Shown: in pieces, positions 17,264-24,803 of the stretch
Position numbering within the stretch: the stretch's first letter is position 1
Layout of the letters: every line of letters begins with the position of its first letter
Assembly (NCBI GenBank): GCA_963815935.1
Contig: CAWFIL010000002.1
Location: 372,001 to 436,000 of the forward strand
DNA length: 64,000 nt
Origin: JARIHD01 sp963815935
Lineage (GTDB): Bacteria; Patescibacteriota; Saccharimonadia; Saccharimonadales; UBA4665
Direction: 5' to 3'
Made by a program: the position numbers and the translations under genes
Notes under the pieces: model-generated
Told to the model about the DNA's origin: nothing
The model's database searches: none
Seen by the model: only the letters and a program-made list of their open reading frames with translations

Positions 17264-17289
17264 GAATCACCCCCAAGTTTGTAAGTAAG

Positions 17290-17312
17290 CACCTTTTACG
17301 GAGGTGTTTTTT
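17290..17312 (+). terminator. intrinsic terminator after terD
   Basis: CACCT-tttacgg-AGGTG followed by six T. It closes the terD transcription unit after hairpin e. Confidence 0.85.
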
Positions 17313-17351
17313 GTTTTCTGAGTTTGCCGTACGCAATAAAATGCCGAATAG

Positions 17352-17548
17352 TTGCAAATATTTATTTTTGTGGTAAAGTGATGTGGTTCCTGCGCTACAT
17401 ATAGCGCAAGGTGCAACTTTACAAGCAGATTGTAGTCCGGATGTGTTTTCCTTTTGAAGCGGGGAGCGCATATACAGTACCGCCTGTTTCTGTATATGTA
17501 CTTCCCGCTTCCACAGGGGAGATCCACATCCATTGCGGCATTGCCGCA
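17352..17548 (+). promoter_or_regulatory. promoter and structured leader of the duplicated TM protein
   Basis: TTGCAA (17352-17357), 16 bases, TAAAGT (17374-17379). The roughly 180-base leader then holds TGCGCTA-N4-TAGCGCA near 17392-17409, a 56-base stem-loop with outer arms GAAGCGGG (17456-17463)/CCCGCTTC (17504-17511) and inner arms CATATACAG/CTGTATATG, and TGCGGC/GCCGCA (17534-17548) just before the ribosome site. Confidence 0.6.
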
Positions 17549-17567
17549 CAACCGAGGAGTGTGCAAC

Positions 17568-18224
17568 ATGGCACAACGACCGTCCCCGTTCTCCAACGTC
17601 CCGCCCTCCCAGGACACATCGAAGAAGCTGCTCGAGCAGACCCCCGCCGTCATCGTCGGCGCGCTGCTGACGCTCGTCGTCGGTGTTCCGCTGGCCTTCT
17701 ACGGCATCGGCCAGGTGCTGGGCGTGATCGGTCACCTGATCTGGTTCCTCATCGCTGCGTACATCGTGGCGTTGGTCGTCCAGTTCTGGGTGGCGCAGTC
17801 GTGGAAGAACGGACTGACGAAGAAGGAGATCACCTACGCGGTCCTGTGGCCGGTGGACGTGATCCGCAGTATGCGTCAGGGAATCCGTGCCGCCGCCGGC
17901 CAGGTTCCGGGTCGCAACCCGCACGAGACCGACGACAACGGCCCGAAGGTCCTGGCTCAGGACGCGGCGCTCATCGTCGGCATCGCTCTCACGGTCATCG
18001 CGGTCCCGCTGCTGTTCGTCGGCATCTCCACCGCCCTGTCGGTCATCGGTTCGCTCATCTGGCTGTGCATCATCGCCTACCTGGTCGGCATGTTCGTCCA
18101 GTTCTGGGTGGCGCAGTCGTGGCGTGACGGCCTGACGGTCAAGGAGCTCACCATGGCGGCCATCTGGCCCGTCGGAATGATCTCCCTGATCCGTGCCGGG
18201 GTGCGGCGGTTCGGCCAGAAGTGA
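17568..18224 (+). CDS. membrane protein made of two tandem copies of one unit
   Basis: 218 residues from an ATG with GAGGAG eight bases upstream. Residues about 21-108 and 128-215 are copies of the same ~88-residue module. Each has two hydrophobic helices, then the shared block VQFWVAQSW-[KR]-[ND]-GLT, an amphipathic helix and a basic end. The copies differ at many sites, so the duplication is old. Four TMs in all, with both loops likely on the same side. No known transporter or enzyme family is recognised. It stands directly before the TerC-type gene and may be a membrane partner of it. Confidence 0.75.
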   Translation: MAQRPSPFSNVPPSQDTSKKLLEQTPAVIVGALLTLVVGVPLAFYGIGQVLGVIGHLIWFLIAAYIVALVVQFWVAQSWKNGLTKKEITYAVLWPVDVIRSMRQGIRAAAGQVPGRNPHETDDNGPKVLAQDAALIVGIALTVIAVPLLFVGISTALSVIGSLIWLCIIAYLVGMFVQFWVAQSWRDGLTVKELTMAAIWPVGMISLIRAGVRRFGQK

Positions 18225-18245
18225 GCTGATGTGAAGAATGGCCGA

Positions 18246-18297
18246 GGTGCGGCGCGCTGGTGTCCCTACTGGGACGTTCAACCACGCGCGCCGCACC
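18246..18297. repeat. ter-island hairpin f (11-bp arms)
   Basis: GGTGCGGCGCG (18246-18256) pairs with CGCGCCGCACC (18287-18297), enclosing TCCC/GGGA. It lies 20 bases after the stop of the duplicated membrane protein gene. Confidence 0.75.
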
Positions 18298-18369
18298 AAG
18301 GTCGCCTCTCCACACCAACCCTCCTTCTCCGACTACAATCTGCTTCATCCCATGTCTCCACCGAATGCG

Positions 18370-18389
18370 TCACCGAAAGGTGATTTTTT
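18370..18389 (+). terminator. intrinsic terminator
   Basis: TCACC-gaaa-GGTGA followed by six T. It ends the unit at 17568-18224 right before the TerC promoter. Confidence 0.85.
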
Positions 18390-18391
18390 AA

Positions 18392-18617
18392 TTGCAAAAA
18401 ATAAAATATTATGATATAATCACTCGATCGTGTGCGCTCTTTGCATGCACACGTACCTTAACAGTGTGAGTCTAACCTCTTGTTGTTAAGGAGTAGACAT
18501 AGATGGCATTATGCTTTTAGTGCTATGCATGTCTACTCTTTCCAAGAGCAGATGCGTAAGTTCGTTCTTCAGTTCATGCCCTCATGGGCAAACTCACTCC
18601 CCGGAAGGGAGATCGCC
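18392..18617 (+). promoter_or_regulatory. TerC promoter and ~190-base structured leader
   Basis: A near-consensus promoter TTGCAA (18392-18397), 17 bases, TATAAT (18415-18420). The leader contains successive stems CGTGTGC/GCACACG, CCTTAACA/TGTTAAGG, AGTAGACAT/ATGTCTACT and GCCC/GGGC. Finally CTCCC (18597-18601) pairs with GGGAG (18607-18611), masking the ribosome site of terC. TerC-family genes are often under the Mn2+-sensing yybP-ykoY riboswitch; only a GGAGTAG match is visible here, so I do not assign that class. Confidence 0.65.
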
Positions 18618-19712
18618 GTGAAAACGCTGCGACACTACCGCATCGACCTGGGGATCGCTGCCTTCATTGGCATCGGTCTGCTGGTTCTGATGGGGGTCGA
18701 GGCTCTCGTTCGGTTCGCCATCCTTGGTGTGCTGGAAGTCTCGTTCTCCTTCGACAACGCGGTTGTCAACGCCGCGGTTCTCGCCACGATGTCACTGGCT
18801 TGGCAGAAGCGCTTCATGACCTGGGGTATCCTGGTCGCCGTCGCCGGCATGCGCTTCGTCTTTCCTGTGCTCATCGTGTCGCTCACCGCGCACATCGGTT
18901 TCGTCGACGTCATCCGCCTCGCGGTCCAGCACCCGCTGGAGTACGCCGACAAGCTACACGCTGCACACCCGCAGATCGCCATCCTCGGCGGCACGTACCT
19001 GCTGCTCATCTTCCTCAGCTTCGTCTTCGAGGAGCGCCAGCCCACGTGGCTCACGTTCCTGGAGCGTCCGCTGTCGAAGGTCGGCAAGCTCGACATGATG
19101 CCCGTCATCGTCGCCGGTACGACCGTCCTGGTGATCAGCCAGATCATGCACAACATGCAGGTCCTGCTGTACGGCTTCGTGAGCCTGCTGCTGTTCGTCG
19201 CGGTCAACTCCATCGCCAACGTCTTCGAGAACGAGGACGAGGAAGATGACGAGGAGTCTGCACCGCGCGCGACCGGCGTTGGCACACGTACCGGCATGGC
19301 TGGCTTCGCAAGCTTCATGTACCTGGAGGCCCAGGACGCCAGCTTCAGCTTCGACGGCGTGTCGGGTGCGTTCGCGGTGACCGACAAGGTCATCCTGATC
19401 GCTCTCGGCCTCGGCATCGGCGCGCTGTTCGTGCGGTCCATGACCGTTCACCTGCTGCGTTCCGGCACGCTCGCCGAGTACCAGTACCTCGAGCACGGTG
19501 CCCACTGGGCCATCGGTACGCTCGCGGTCTGCATGCTCTCAACCCTGTTCGTCGAGATCCCCGACTACATCACCGGCCTGATCGGCGTCGTGTTCATCGC
19601 CGCCGCAATCATCAGCAGCATCCGCAAGAACAAGTCGGAGCAGGCTACCACGCCCGCACCGATGTCCCTGGATGACACTGCTGCCGCCGTCGATGGTGGG
19701 ATGTTCAACTGA
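18618..19712 (+). CDS. TerC/DUF475-family integral membrane protein
   Basis: 364 residues with about nine TMs. The two inverted family signatures are present, EVSFSFDNAVVNAAVL near residues 44-59 and DASFSFDGVSGAFAVT near 235-250, whose acidic residues in the membrane are thought to handle metal ions. A cytoplasmic acidic loop (ENEDEEDDEE) separates the halves. Relatives cluster with TerD and are linked to Mn2+ export and to a membrane-bound stress complex. The GTG at 18618 is preferred to the ATG at 18480, because GGAAGGGAG lies six bases upstream and the region before it forms leader hairpins rather than protein-like sequence. Confidence 0.87.
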   Translation: MKTLRHYRIDLGIAAFIGIGLLVLMGVEALVRFAILGVLEVSFSFDNAVVNAAVLATMSLAWQKRFMTWGILVAVAGMRFVFPVLIVSLTAHIGFVDVIRLAVQHPLEYADKLHAAHPQIAILGGTYLLLIFLSFVFEERQPTWLTFLERPLSKVGKLDMMPVIVAGTTVLVISQIMHNMQVLLYGFVSLLLFVAVNSIANVFENEDEEDDEESAPRATGVGTRTGMAGFASFMYLEAQDASFSFDGVSGAFAVTDKVILIALGLGIGALFVRSMTVHLLRSGTLAEYQYLEHGAHWAIGTLAVCMLSTLFVEIPDYITGLIGVVFIAAAIISSIRKNKSEQATTPAPMSLDDTAAAVDGGMFN

Positions 19713-19736
19713 ACAACAACTGAACAAGGTGGTGAC

Positions 19737-19773
19737 GGGTGGTCTCCAACGCTCTCCGCTGCGGAGACCACCC
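19737..19773. repeat. ter-island hairpin g (11-bp arms)
   Basis: GGGTGGTCTCC (19737-19747) pairs with GGAGACCACCC (19763-19773) after the terC stop. The upstream GAACAAC motif resembles that before hairpins d and e. Confidence 0.75.
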
Positions 19774-19879
19774 CCCACCGACCCATCAAGACTCACACTG
19801 TAACACCCAACTTATGCCAGAAAAGACACCTTTGAAGCAGAGATCTCTTTTGTTGTATAAGTCACTACTAGCGTATCTT

Positions 19880-19961
19880 CCCTGTTATTTTCGGAACATA
19901 AGCCCAAAAGCCCAGGAGTAGCCCTACTTCTCTTGTAATAACAGGGGTAATATGGTAAAAT
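19880..19961 (+). promoter_or_regulatory. promoter of the PRTase-lyase operon with inverted repeat
   Basis: TTGTAA (19933-19938), 17 bases, TAAAAT (19956-19961). CCCTGTTATT (19880-19889) and AATAACAGGG (19937-19946) form a 10-bp inverted repeat, and the right arm overlaps the -35 edge. The leader to the ATG at 20073 is about 105 bases. The rest of the 360-base gap 19713-20072 holds only hairpin g. Confidence 0.55.
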
Positions 19962-20072
19962 ATGCACTTCCTCAGACAAGTGGAATACTACGTCCCGTCA
20001 GAGAGGAGAACATTAACAGCACAACCCTACCCAATCCAACGCAATCCTACAGACACGAGAGGAGGTAGCGCT

Positions 20073-21005
20073 ATGGATGTCATCTTGGCATCGGGCAGGA
20101 ACGCATCGCGTTCTGCCGCAGCGCTACAGGAAGTTCCAAGCCCGCTTCGTGGGGCAAGCCACTCGCTGGCCTTGCACGAGGTGACGTTGGCGAACGGCGA
20201 GTTCATCTCGCTTTCTGCCGACGGTGGCCCCTTCGATCCGTACACATTCAGCTGCGTCAAGTACGGTGGCAACGCGCAAGCGCTCTACGCCTTCGCTGGC
20301 CATCTGGTCAACGACCGGCTGTTGCCGTACCTCAACGCTACCCTGTCACCGGCTGAGCCGATTGTCGTGACTGGTACTCCGCTTCGTCGGGTTGCCAACA
20401 CGGCAAAACATCTCGCCGTGGTGGTCGAGCACATGCTGCGAACCGCAGGGTTCGACAGCCGCTACTCGATCATCGGGCAGGAGCGCCTGGCAGGCGGTGA
20501 CTACGGTCATCTGTCGGCGGCCGAACGCGCAGCGCGCAACAGCGCCAAGCGCCGGTTCTTCGACCCGTCCGACTTCGAGGGACGCCACGTCGTCATTGTC
20601 GACGATGTGCACGTTACCGGATCAATCGTCCGTTCAACGGTCGGACTGTTCAATGACGTCCCGATCCTCGGTACGACAGTAGCTACCCTCGTGCGCCTGG
20701 ACCCGTTCCTGGTGAGCACGACCCCGCAACTGGAGTACGCACTCAACCACGTAGCAATCAGCGACATCAACGCCCTCTACCGGCTGATGCACGAGGACCC
20801 TAGCTTCTCGCTCAACACCAGAGCGATCAAGTTCATCCTCGAGTGCCCGCCAACCGCGGTCGAAGATTTCGCCCGCACGTGCGACGTGGGGATCCTTCGC
20901 CTGCTCTACACCGGAGCGATCGACGACGGGTACGACCTGATGGAGCGCTACACCGACACGTTCGGCGTGCTCAGCAAGGCTCTCGTCGAGAGAATGTACT
21001 TGTAA
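20073..21005 (+). CDS. phosphoribosyltransferase-domain protein 1 (ter biosynthetic operon)
   Basis: 310 residues with a type I PRTase fold. The PRPP-binding loop is HVVIVDDVHVTGS (172-184). A C-terminal helical extension of about 110 residues is typical of the PRTases found in ter gene clusters. The start follows GGAGG by seven bases. It is the first gene of a co-directional operon (PRTase, lyase, PRTase, HAD) with gaps of 9-42 bases. Such clusters are proposed in comparative genomics to build a nucleoside-like metabolite from a ribosyl or PRPP precursor; the product is unknown. Confidence 0.85.
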   Translation: MDVILASGRNASRSAAALQEVPSPLRGASHSLALHEVTLANGEFISLSADGGPFDPYTFSCVKYGGNAQALYAFAGHLVNDRLLPYLNATLSPAEPIVVTGTPLRRVANTAKHLAVVVEHMLRTAGFDSRYSIIGQERLAGGDYGHLSAAERAARNSAKRRFFDPSDFEGRHVVIVDDVHVTGSIVRSTVGLFNDVPILGTTVATLVRLDPFLVSTTPQLEYALNHVAISDINALYRLMHEDPSFSLNTRAIKFILECPPTAVEDFARTCDVGILRLLYTGAIDDGYDLMERYTDTFGVLSKALVERMYL

Positions 21006-21047
21006 GGCACCCCCCCAAGGTCGATCTAGCAAGAGAGGACAATCGTC

Positions 21048-21947
21048 ATGACGACGAGCTTTTCCCACATGTTCCCGACCCTCTACACCCCCGCCACGAC
21101 GGCACCGGACAAGCTGCTGCGCATCATGCACGGCGGCAACGAGTTCGTCCGGCGGCTGGTGGTCTGCACCGAAGACTCCGTCGCGGAGGCAGACCTTCCG
21201 TTGGCGCTCGCCAACATCGCGGCGGTTCTCAAGCAGTACAAGACCGGCCAGTGCGACGTGTACGTGCGTGCCCGCAATGCCACGATTCTCAAGGCGCTGC
21301 TGGACGTGCGGCACATCAACAAGGTGGCCGGGTTCGTCGTTCCCAAGGCTAACCCCAAGACGTTCCCGGGGTTCGCCGACCAGGTGGCTAGCCACCTGGC
21401 TGGCTTCCGGCTGATGCCGATCATGGAGTCGTGCTTCCTGCCCGACCCCTTGTTCCGGCGTGACCTTCGCCAGATGTTCGACAGCGACAGCTACAAGCCG
21501 CAGATCGAGTGCCTGCGAATCGGTGCCAATGACATCATGGGCTACCAGGGCATTCGTCGCGACCAGTACGAGTTCACCATCTACGACACGGTAGTGCGCG
21601 GGATCATCGACTCGATCATCAACGAGTTCCGTGGTCTCAGCGGCTTCCAGGTCACCGCACCGGTGTTCGAGGGATACTCCCCTCGGCAGGACGACCTGTT
21701 CCGGCGTGAGGTTCGGCAGAACATGCTCAACGGGCTGTTTGGCCAGACGGTCATCCACCCGCGGCACCTGCCGCTCCTGTTCGACCTGTACAAGGTCCTC
21801 GAAACCGACTTCCAGTCGGCCAGGGCCATCGTGCAGTCCGACGCTGCGGTCGCCGGTCTCGGTGGCAGAATGGACGAGCGTGCTACGCACCTCGTCTGGG
21901 CACAGCGTGTCGTGGAGCGTGCGTCGCTCTTCGGCACCACCCTGTAG
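21048..21947 (+). CDS. HpcH/HpaI aldolase - citrate lyase-like enzyme
   Basis: 299 residues of the CitE/HpcH TIM-barrel family. Recognisable blocks are AGFVVPKANPKT (substrate lysine region), MPIMES, LRIGANDIM (metal and substrate loop) and the C-terminal GQTVIHPRHLP. These enzymes make or break C-C bonds using a divalent metal and an acyl or keto acid. In ter clusters a member of this family always accompanies the PRTases and is thought to join a short carbon unit to the metabolite. GAGAGGA lies nine bases upstream of the ATG, 42 bases after the PRTase gene. Confidence 0.87.
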   Translation: MTTSFSHMFPTLYTPATTAPDKLLRIMHGGNEFVRRLVVCTEDSVAEADLPLALANIAAVLKQYKTGQCDVYVRARNATILKALLDVRHINKVAGFVVPKANPKTFPGFADQVASHLAGFRLMPIMESCFLPDPLFRRDLRQMFDSDSYKPQIECLRIGANDIMGYQGIRRDQYEFTIYDTVVRGIIDSIINEFRGLSGFQVTAPVFEGYSPRQDDLFRREVRQNMLNGLFGQTVIHPRHLPLLFDLYKVLETDFQSARAIVQSDAAVAGLGGRMDERATHLVWAQRVVERASLFGTTL

Positions 21948-21979
21948 CAAGTCAACTACTCACGGAAGCGAGTTATCAG

Positions 21980-22882
21980 ATGCGAACTGCACAATTGGCA
22001 CTGCACATGCTCACCGGTCTCGGTGACGAGGTACGGTGCATCAACGGGTGCCCCTTCGACCGAATCGGGTACAGCAACTTCAAGCACGGCTACGAGCCCG
22101 CTGGGGTCGAGTACGGTTACGAACTTGCCGATTTGATCGGTGAGGATGTCGTCGGCATGGCCCACGAGACGGGTTCTCCCGTCGTGATCCTGTCGGCGCC
22201 GTACAAGTACGCACAGACGGCTTCGGCCCAGATTGCGCTCCACCTCGGAGACGCCCTGGCGCCGCGATTCGTCTCGGCCGACCTCGAACCACCGATGATC
22301 ATCCCGTTCCAGAAGTCGCGACCGGGTTCGGCGTCCTACGCCAAGTCCGGTCTCGCGGCCCGTCAGCGTTCGCTGTCCACGATGAAGCTGGCAATCGACG
22401 CCAACCGCGTCGCCGGTGCTATCGTGCTGGTTGTGGACGACATCAACATCACGGGTTCCACCATGCGCAACACCGCTAGCCGGCTCGAGCCGCTCGGTCC
22501 CAGTGCGATCTGGTATTTGCACGCGGCGACCGTCGACCCGGGGCTGGCTTCGACTCACCCGCAGCTCGAGAGCGAGCTGAATGAGTCGGCGCCGCACGGC
22601 CTGACCGAAGTTCTGGAGTGGGCAATGCACGACGAGTTCGCGCTCAACACGCGGATTCTGCGCTGTATGCTGGAAACGGACAGCAAGGCGGAGTTCTATG
22701 ACTTCCTGCTGAAGCTGCCGTACCGGCTGTTGCTCCAGGTCTACCGTTCGATCATCGGAAGTGGTCCGCAGTACGTGGCCCGTTACTCCGAGTCGTTCGG
22801 TGCAGTCAAGGCCGCGTTGTCCCTGTACGGGGCTCCTATCTCGCAAGTCATCGTCAGCTCGACCCCGACCCTGTCGGCCTGA
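21980..22882 (+). CDS. phosphoribosyltransferase-domain protein 2
   Basis: 300 residues. The PRPP loop is VLVVDDINITGSTMR (about 152-166), preceded by a Y-K-rich substrate segment (SAPYKYAQTAS). It has a long helical C-terminus like the first PRTase, but the two share little beyond the PRPP loop and the tail (TRILRCMLE / TRAIKFILE). The C-terminal halves therefore look homologous. It lies 32 bases after the lyase gene in the same operon and probably catalyses a second ribosyl or phosphoribosyl transfer. Confidence 0.85.
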   Translation: MRTAQLALHMLTGLGDEVRCINGCPFDRIGYSNFKHGYEPAGVEYGYELADLIGEDVVGMAHETGSPVVILSAPYKYAQTASAQIALHLGDALAPRFVSADLEPPMIIPFQKSRPGSASYAKSGLAARQRSLSTMKLAIDANRVAGAIVLVVDDINITGSTMRNTASRLEPLGPSAIWYLHAATVDPGLASTHPQLESELNESAPHGLTEVLEWAMHDEFALNTRILRCMLETDSKAEFYDFLLKLPYRLLLQVYRSIIGSGPQYVARYSESFGAVKAALSLYGAPISQVIVSSTPTLSA

Positions 22883-22891
22883 AGGAAAGGC

Positions 22892-23635
22892 ATGAACATG
22901 CAAACGACTATCCGTCCGGATATCAAAGTGGTCAGCTTTGACATCTGGGGTACGCTGCTCCGCGGTAACCGTGAGGCTACGCGACCCCGGCTGCGGCTGA
23001 TCGTCGACATGCTCGGCGTCGAGGTCTCGGATGTCGAGACGATCGTTGAGGCTTACCGAACGTCGGCCAAGCGTTTCGATGACCTGTCTTTGCAGACGGG
23101 GCTCGACTACGACTTCGTCGCACGTGTCAGTGGGATGCTCATCGATGCCGGCTTGCCGGTTCCCCCGATGCCGCCCGAACTGGTGACTCGCATCCAGAAG
23201 GCCGTTGGCCGGATGCGCAGCCAGTTGCAGTACCGACCTTCACTTCTGGAGGACGACCTGCTCGACACGCTCGCCAGCCTTCGGGATGGTGGGTACCGCA
23301 TTGCGTTGCTCAGCAACACCGGCGCGGACGACTCCAACGTCATGGTCCCCCTGCTCACCGAGCTGGGCATCATGCAGTACGTCGACGTGGCCGTCTTCTC
23401 GGCTCACGATGGTCGTGCCAAGCCCAACCCCGGCCTGTTCTACAGGCTGGCGCGCGATCTCGGTGTTTCGACCGGAGAGGTCTTGCATATTGGTGACAAT
23501 GTTGTCGCCGATTTCGCTGGCGCGTTGAACGCCGGCATGCAGGCTCTGGTCTACACGCCGAAGTGCAGGACGACGCTGGACCATGTCCATGCGATGACGG
23601 AATTGCTCTCGGAGCGGGTACGGGTGTGCGTGTAG
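22892..23635 (+). CDS. HAD-superfamily hydrolase of the ter operon
   Basis: 247 residues. Motif I is SFDIWGTLL with nucleophile Asp17; the usual second Asp is Trp19, as in some phosphatase and dehalogenase-like members. Motif II is LLSNTG, motif III the lysine in KPNPGLF and motif IV GDNVVADFAGA. A helical cap lies between motifs I and II. Most likely it is a phosphatase removing phosphate from the PRTase product. It starts nine bases after the second PRTase (GAAGGAAAGG ribosome site), the last gene of the operon. Confidence 0.87.
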   Translation: MNMQTTIRPDIKVVSFDIWGTLLRGNREATRPRLRLIVDMLGVEVSDVETIVEAYRTSAKRFDDLSLQTGLDYDFVARVSGMLIDAGLPVPPMPPELVTRIQKAVGRMRSQLQYRPSLLEDDLLDTLASLRDGGYRIALLSNTGADDSNVMVPLLTELGIMQYVDVAVFSAHDGRAKPNPGLFYRLARDLGVSTGEVLHIGDNVVADFAGALNAGMQALVYTPKCRTTLDHVHAMTELLSERVRVCV

Positions 23636-23721
23636 TCTCACAACTCGCCAAGAGGCGTGAGACACGTTGAGCTACTAGCTCAACAAGAAGCTTATCCCGG
23701 GTGACCGGGGTGACCTTCGCC

Positions 23722-23786
23722 GGGGTGGTGTTCAAATTCATGATCCGTCGCATCTACGCGATATCTGAATCCCTGAACACCACCCC
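23722..23786. repeat. ter-island hairpin h (13-bp arms)
   Basis: GGGGTGGTGTTCA (23722-23734) pairs perfectly with TGAACACCACCCC (23774-23786). Two shorter hairpins precede it: GTCTCAC/GTGAGAC starting near 23635 and GTTGAGCT/AGCTCAAC near 23668. All lie after the HAD stop, in a 317-base gap that otherwise holds only the next promoter region. Confidence 0.78.
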
Positions 23787-23952
23787 GCACACCACCCATG
23801 TTTCGTGCTGCGCGTGCATTTGTAGCAAACAAATATACACGTAGCCTGAAATTGAGCCAGTACGAATGTCGACTAAGTATCCACATTATGATATAGTTTT
23901 GTCCGTTGGTATTGGGGCGCTCTATGCGCATTCGAGGAAGTGAGGTGCAGTG

Positions 23953-24618
23953 ATGCACGGCTTCATCACATGGGCCTACGCCATTATCGGCGCATGCCTG
24001 CTCGTTGGCTTTGTGCCCAGCATCTGGGACTTTGCCAGAGCTTGGGACATCAAGTTCGACAAGCAGGTCGCCGAGGAGAACGGCCGGAAAATCAACTGGG
24101 CCAAGGCGCGCAAGCAGCAGGTGGTCGTTCCGTTCCTGGGGCTGCCGCTCGGGCTGGTCGTGCTGGGGTTGTTGGCGTACAACTACTGGGTGGACTTTAC
24201 CTGGAGGGCGTACACCTTCATCTCCATCGCCTGGTTCCTGTCGGCGGTGCTGCGGCGACTTTGGCTGATCGCGATCAGCATCAAGGTCGAGCACGTCATG
24301 CATCGCTACGGATTCCGCGCAGCGGAACCCTACCGGCTTGGTACGTGGGTCGCGATCAAGGACTACTACCGCCGTGGCATGGCCCGCAAGCACAACCCGT
24401 ATCGTCGGAACCACAAGGTCTTCATTGGTCGGCTTCGCTGGCTGAACAAGATCTCCTGGCTTTGGCTCTGGGTCCGCCACATCCGGGTCGCCCTGCCGAT
24501 CCTCACCGAGGCGCTCGTGTCTCTGATCTGGCCGTTCACCGCAATGTTCATGGTGTTCTACCACTCACACGAGGCTGCAGACGGGCTGACCATTTCCCCT
24601 TGGTGGGCACGTGACTGA
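23953..24618 (+). CDS. polytopic membrane protein, last gene of the island
   Basis: About 221 residues with hydrophobic segments near residues 7-25, 58-78, 84-102 and 185-208. Between them is a strongly basic, aromatic cytoplasmic region (RRGMARKHNPYRRNHK). No family is recognised. The ATG at 23953 is chosen over a GTG one codon earlier because GAGGTG lies five bases upstream. A TATAGT-like box (near 23890) in AT-rich DNA precedes it. The codons are GC-rich. As the fourth membrane protein of the island it may help form a Ter-type membrane complex; this rests on context only. Confidence 0.65.
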   Translation: MHGFITWAYAIIGACLLVGFVPSIWDFARAWDIKFDKQVAEENGRKINWAKARKQQVVVPFLGLPLGLVVLGLLAYNYWVDFTWRAYTFISIAWFLSAVLRRLWLIAISIKVEHVMHRYGFRAAEPYRLGTWVAIKDYYRRGMARKHNPYRRNHKVFIGRLRWLNKISWLWLWVRHIRVALPILTEALVSLIWPFTAMFMVFYHSHEAADGLTISPWWARD

Positions 24619-24651
24619 TCGGTCGCACCCATCACACCGATAGGTTCTATT

Positions 24652-24763
24652 GGGAGGACGTACCTACGCGAACGCTCGCGTGAACCTTCCCGGAGCGGGG
24701 CTGGCTGTATTGATCGCCACCTGGCGTTCATCTAATATCGCAGCCAGCCTCCTCCGTCCTCCC
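24652..24763. repeat. ter-island hairpin i, nested (right edge)
   Basis: Outer arms GGGAGGACG (24652-24660)/CGTCCTCCC (24755-24763) enclose a second stem GGCTGGCTG (24699-24707)/CAGCCAGCC (24741-24749). It is the largest of the island hairpins. Confidence 0.75.
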
Positions 24764-24772
24764 CAGACACTA

Positions 24773-24796
24773 AAAAGACGCCGCTTGGCGTCTTTT
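24773..24796. terminator. bidirectional terminator at the island right edge
   Basis: AAAAGACGCC-gctt-GGCGTCTTTT. It separates the plus-strand island gene from the convergent Nudix gene and can serve both. Confidence 0.85.
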
Positions 24797-24803
24797 GTTT
24801 ATC

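Noticed and set aside
18415..18617. yybP-ykoY manganese riboswitch upstream of TerC
   Set aside because: Only a short GGAGTAG match is visible; the second conserved loop is not found by eye. Kept as an unclassified structured leader.
20634..22903. Long minus-strand ORFs opposite the PRTase and lyase genes
   Set aside because: Shadow frames caused by GC-rich codons; the plus-strand products show clear enzyme motifs.
13118..24770. Ter-island hairpins as integron attC sites
   Set aside because: The pattern of gene plus hairpin is integron-like, but the arms lack the RYYYAAC and GTTRRRY core sites, genes have their own promoters and face both ways, and no integrase is present.
11598..24796. Island as contaminating actinobacterial contig
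   Set aside because: Promoters and intrinsic terminators inside are AT-rich and of the local type (TTGCAA -35, T-run terminators) and intergenic DNA is mosaic. A misassembly cannot be fully excluded without reads.
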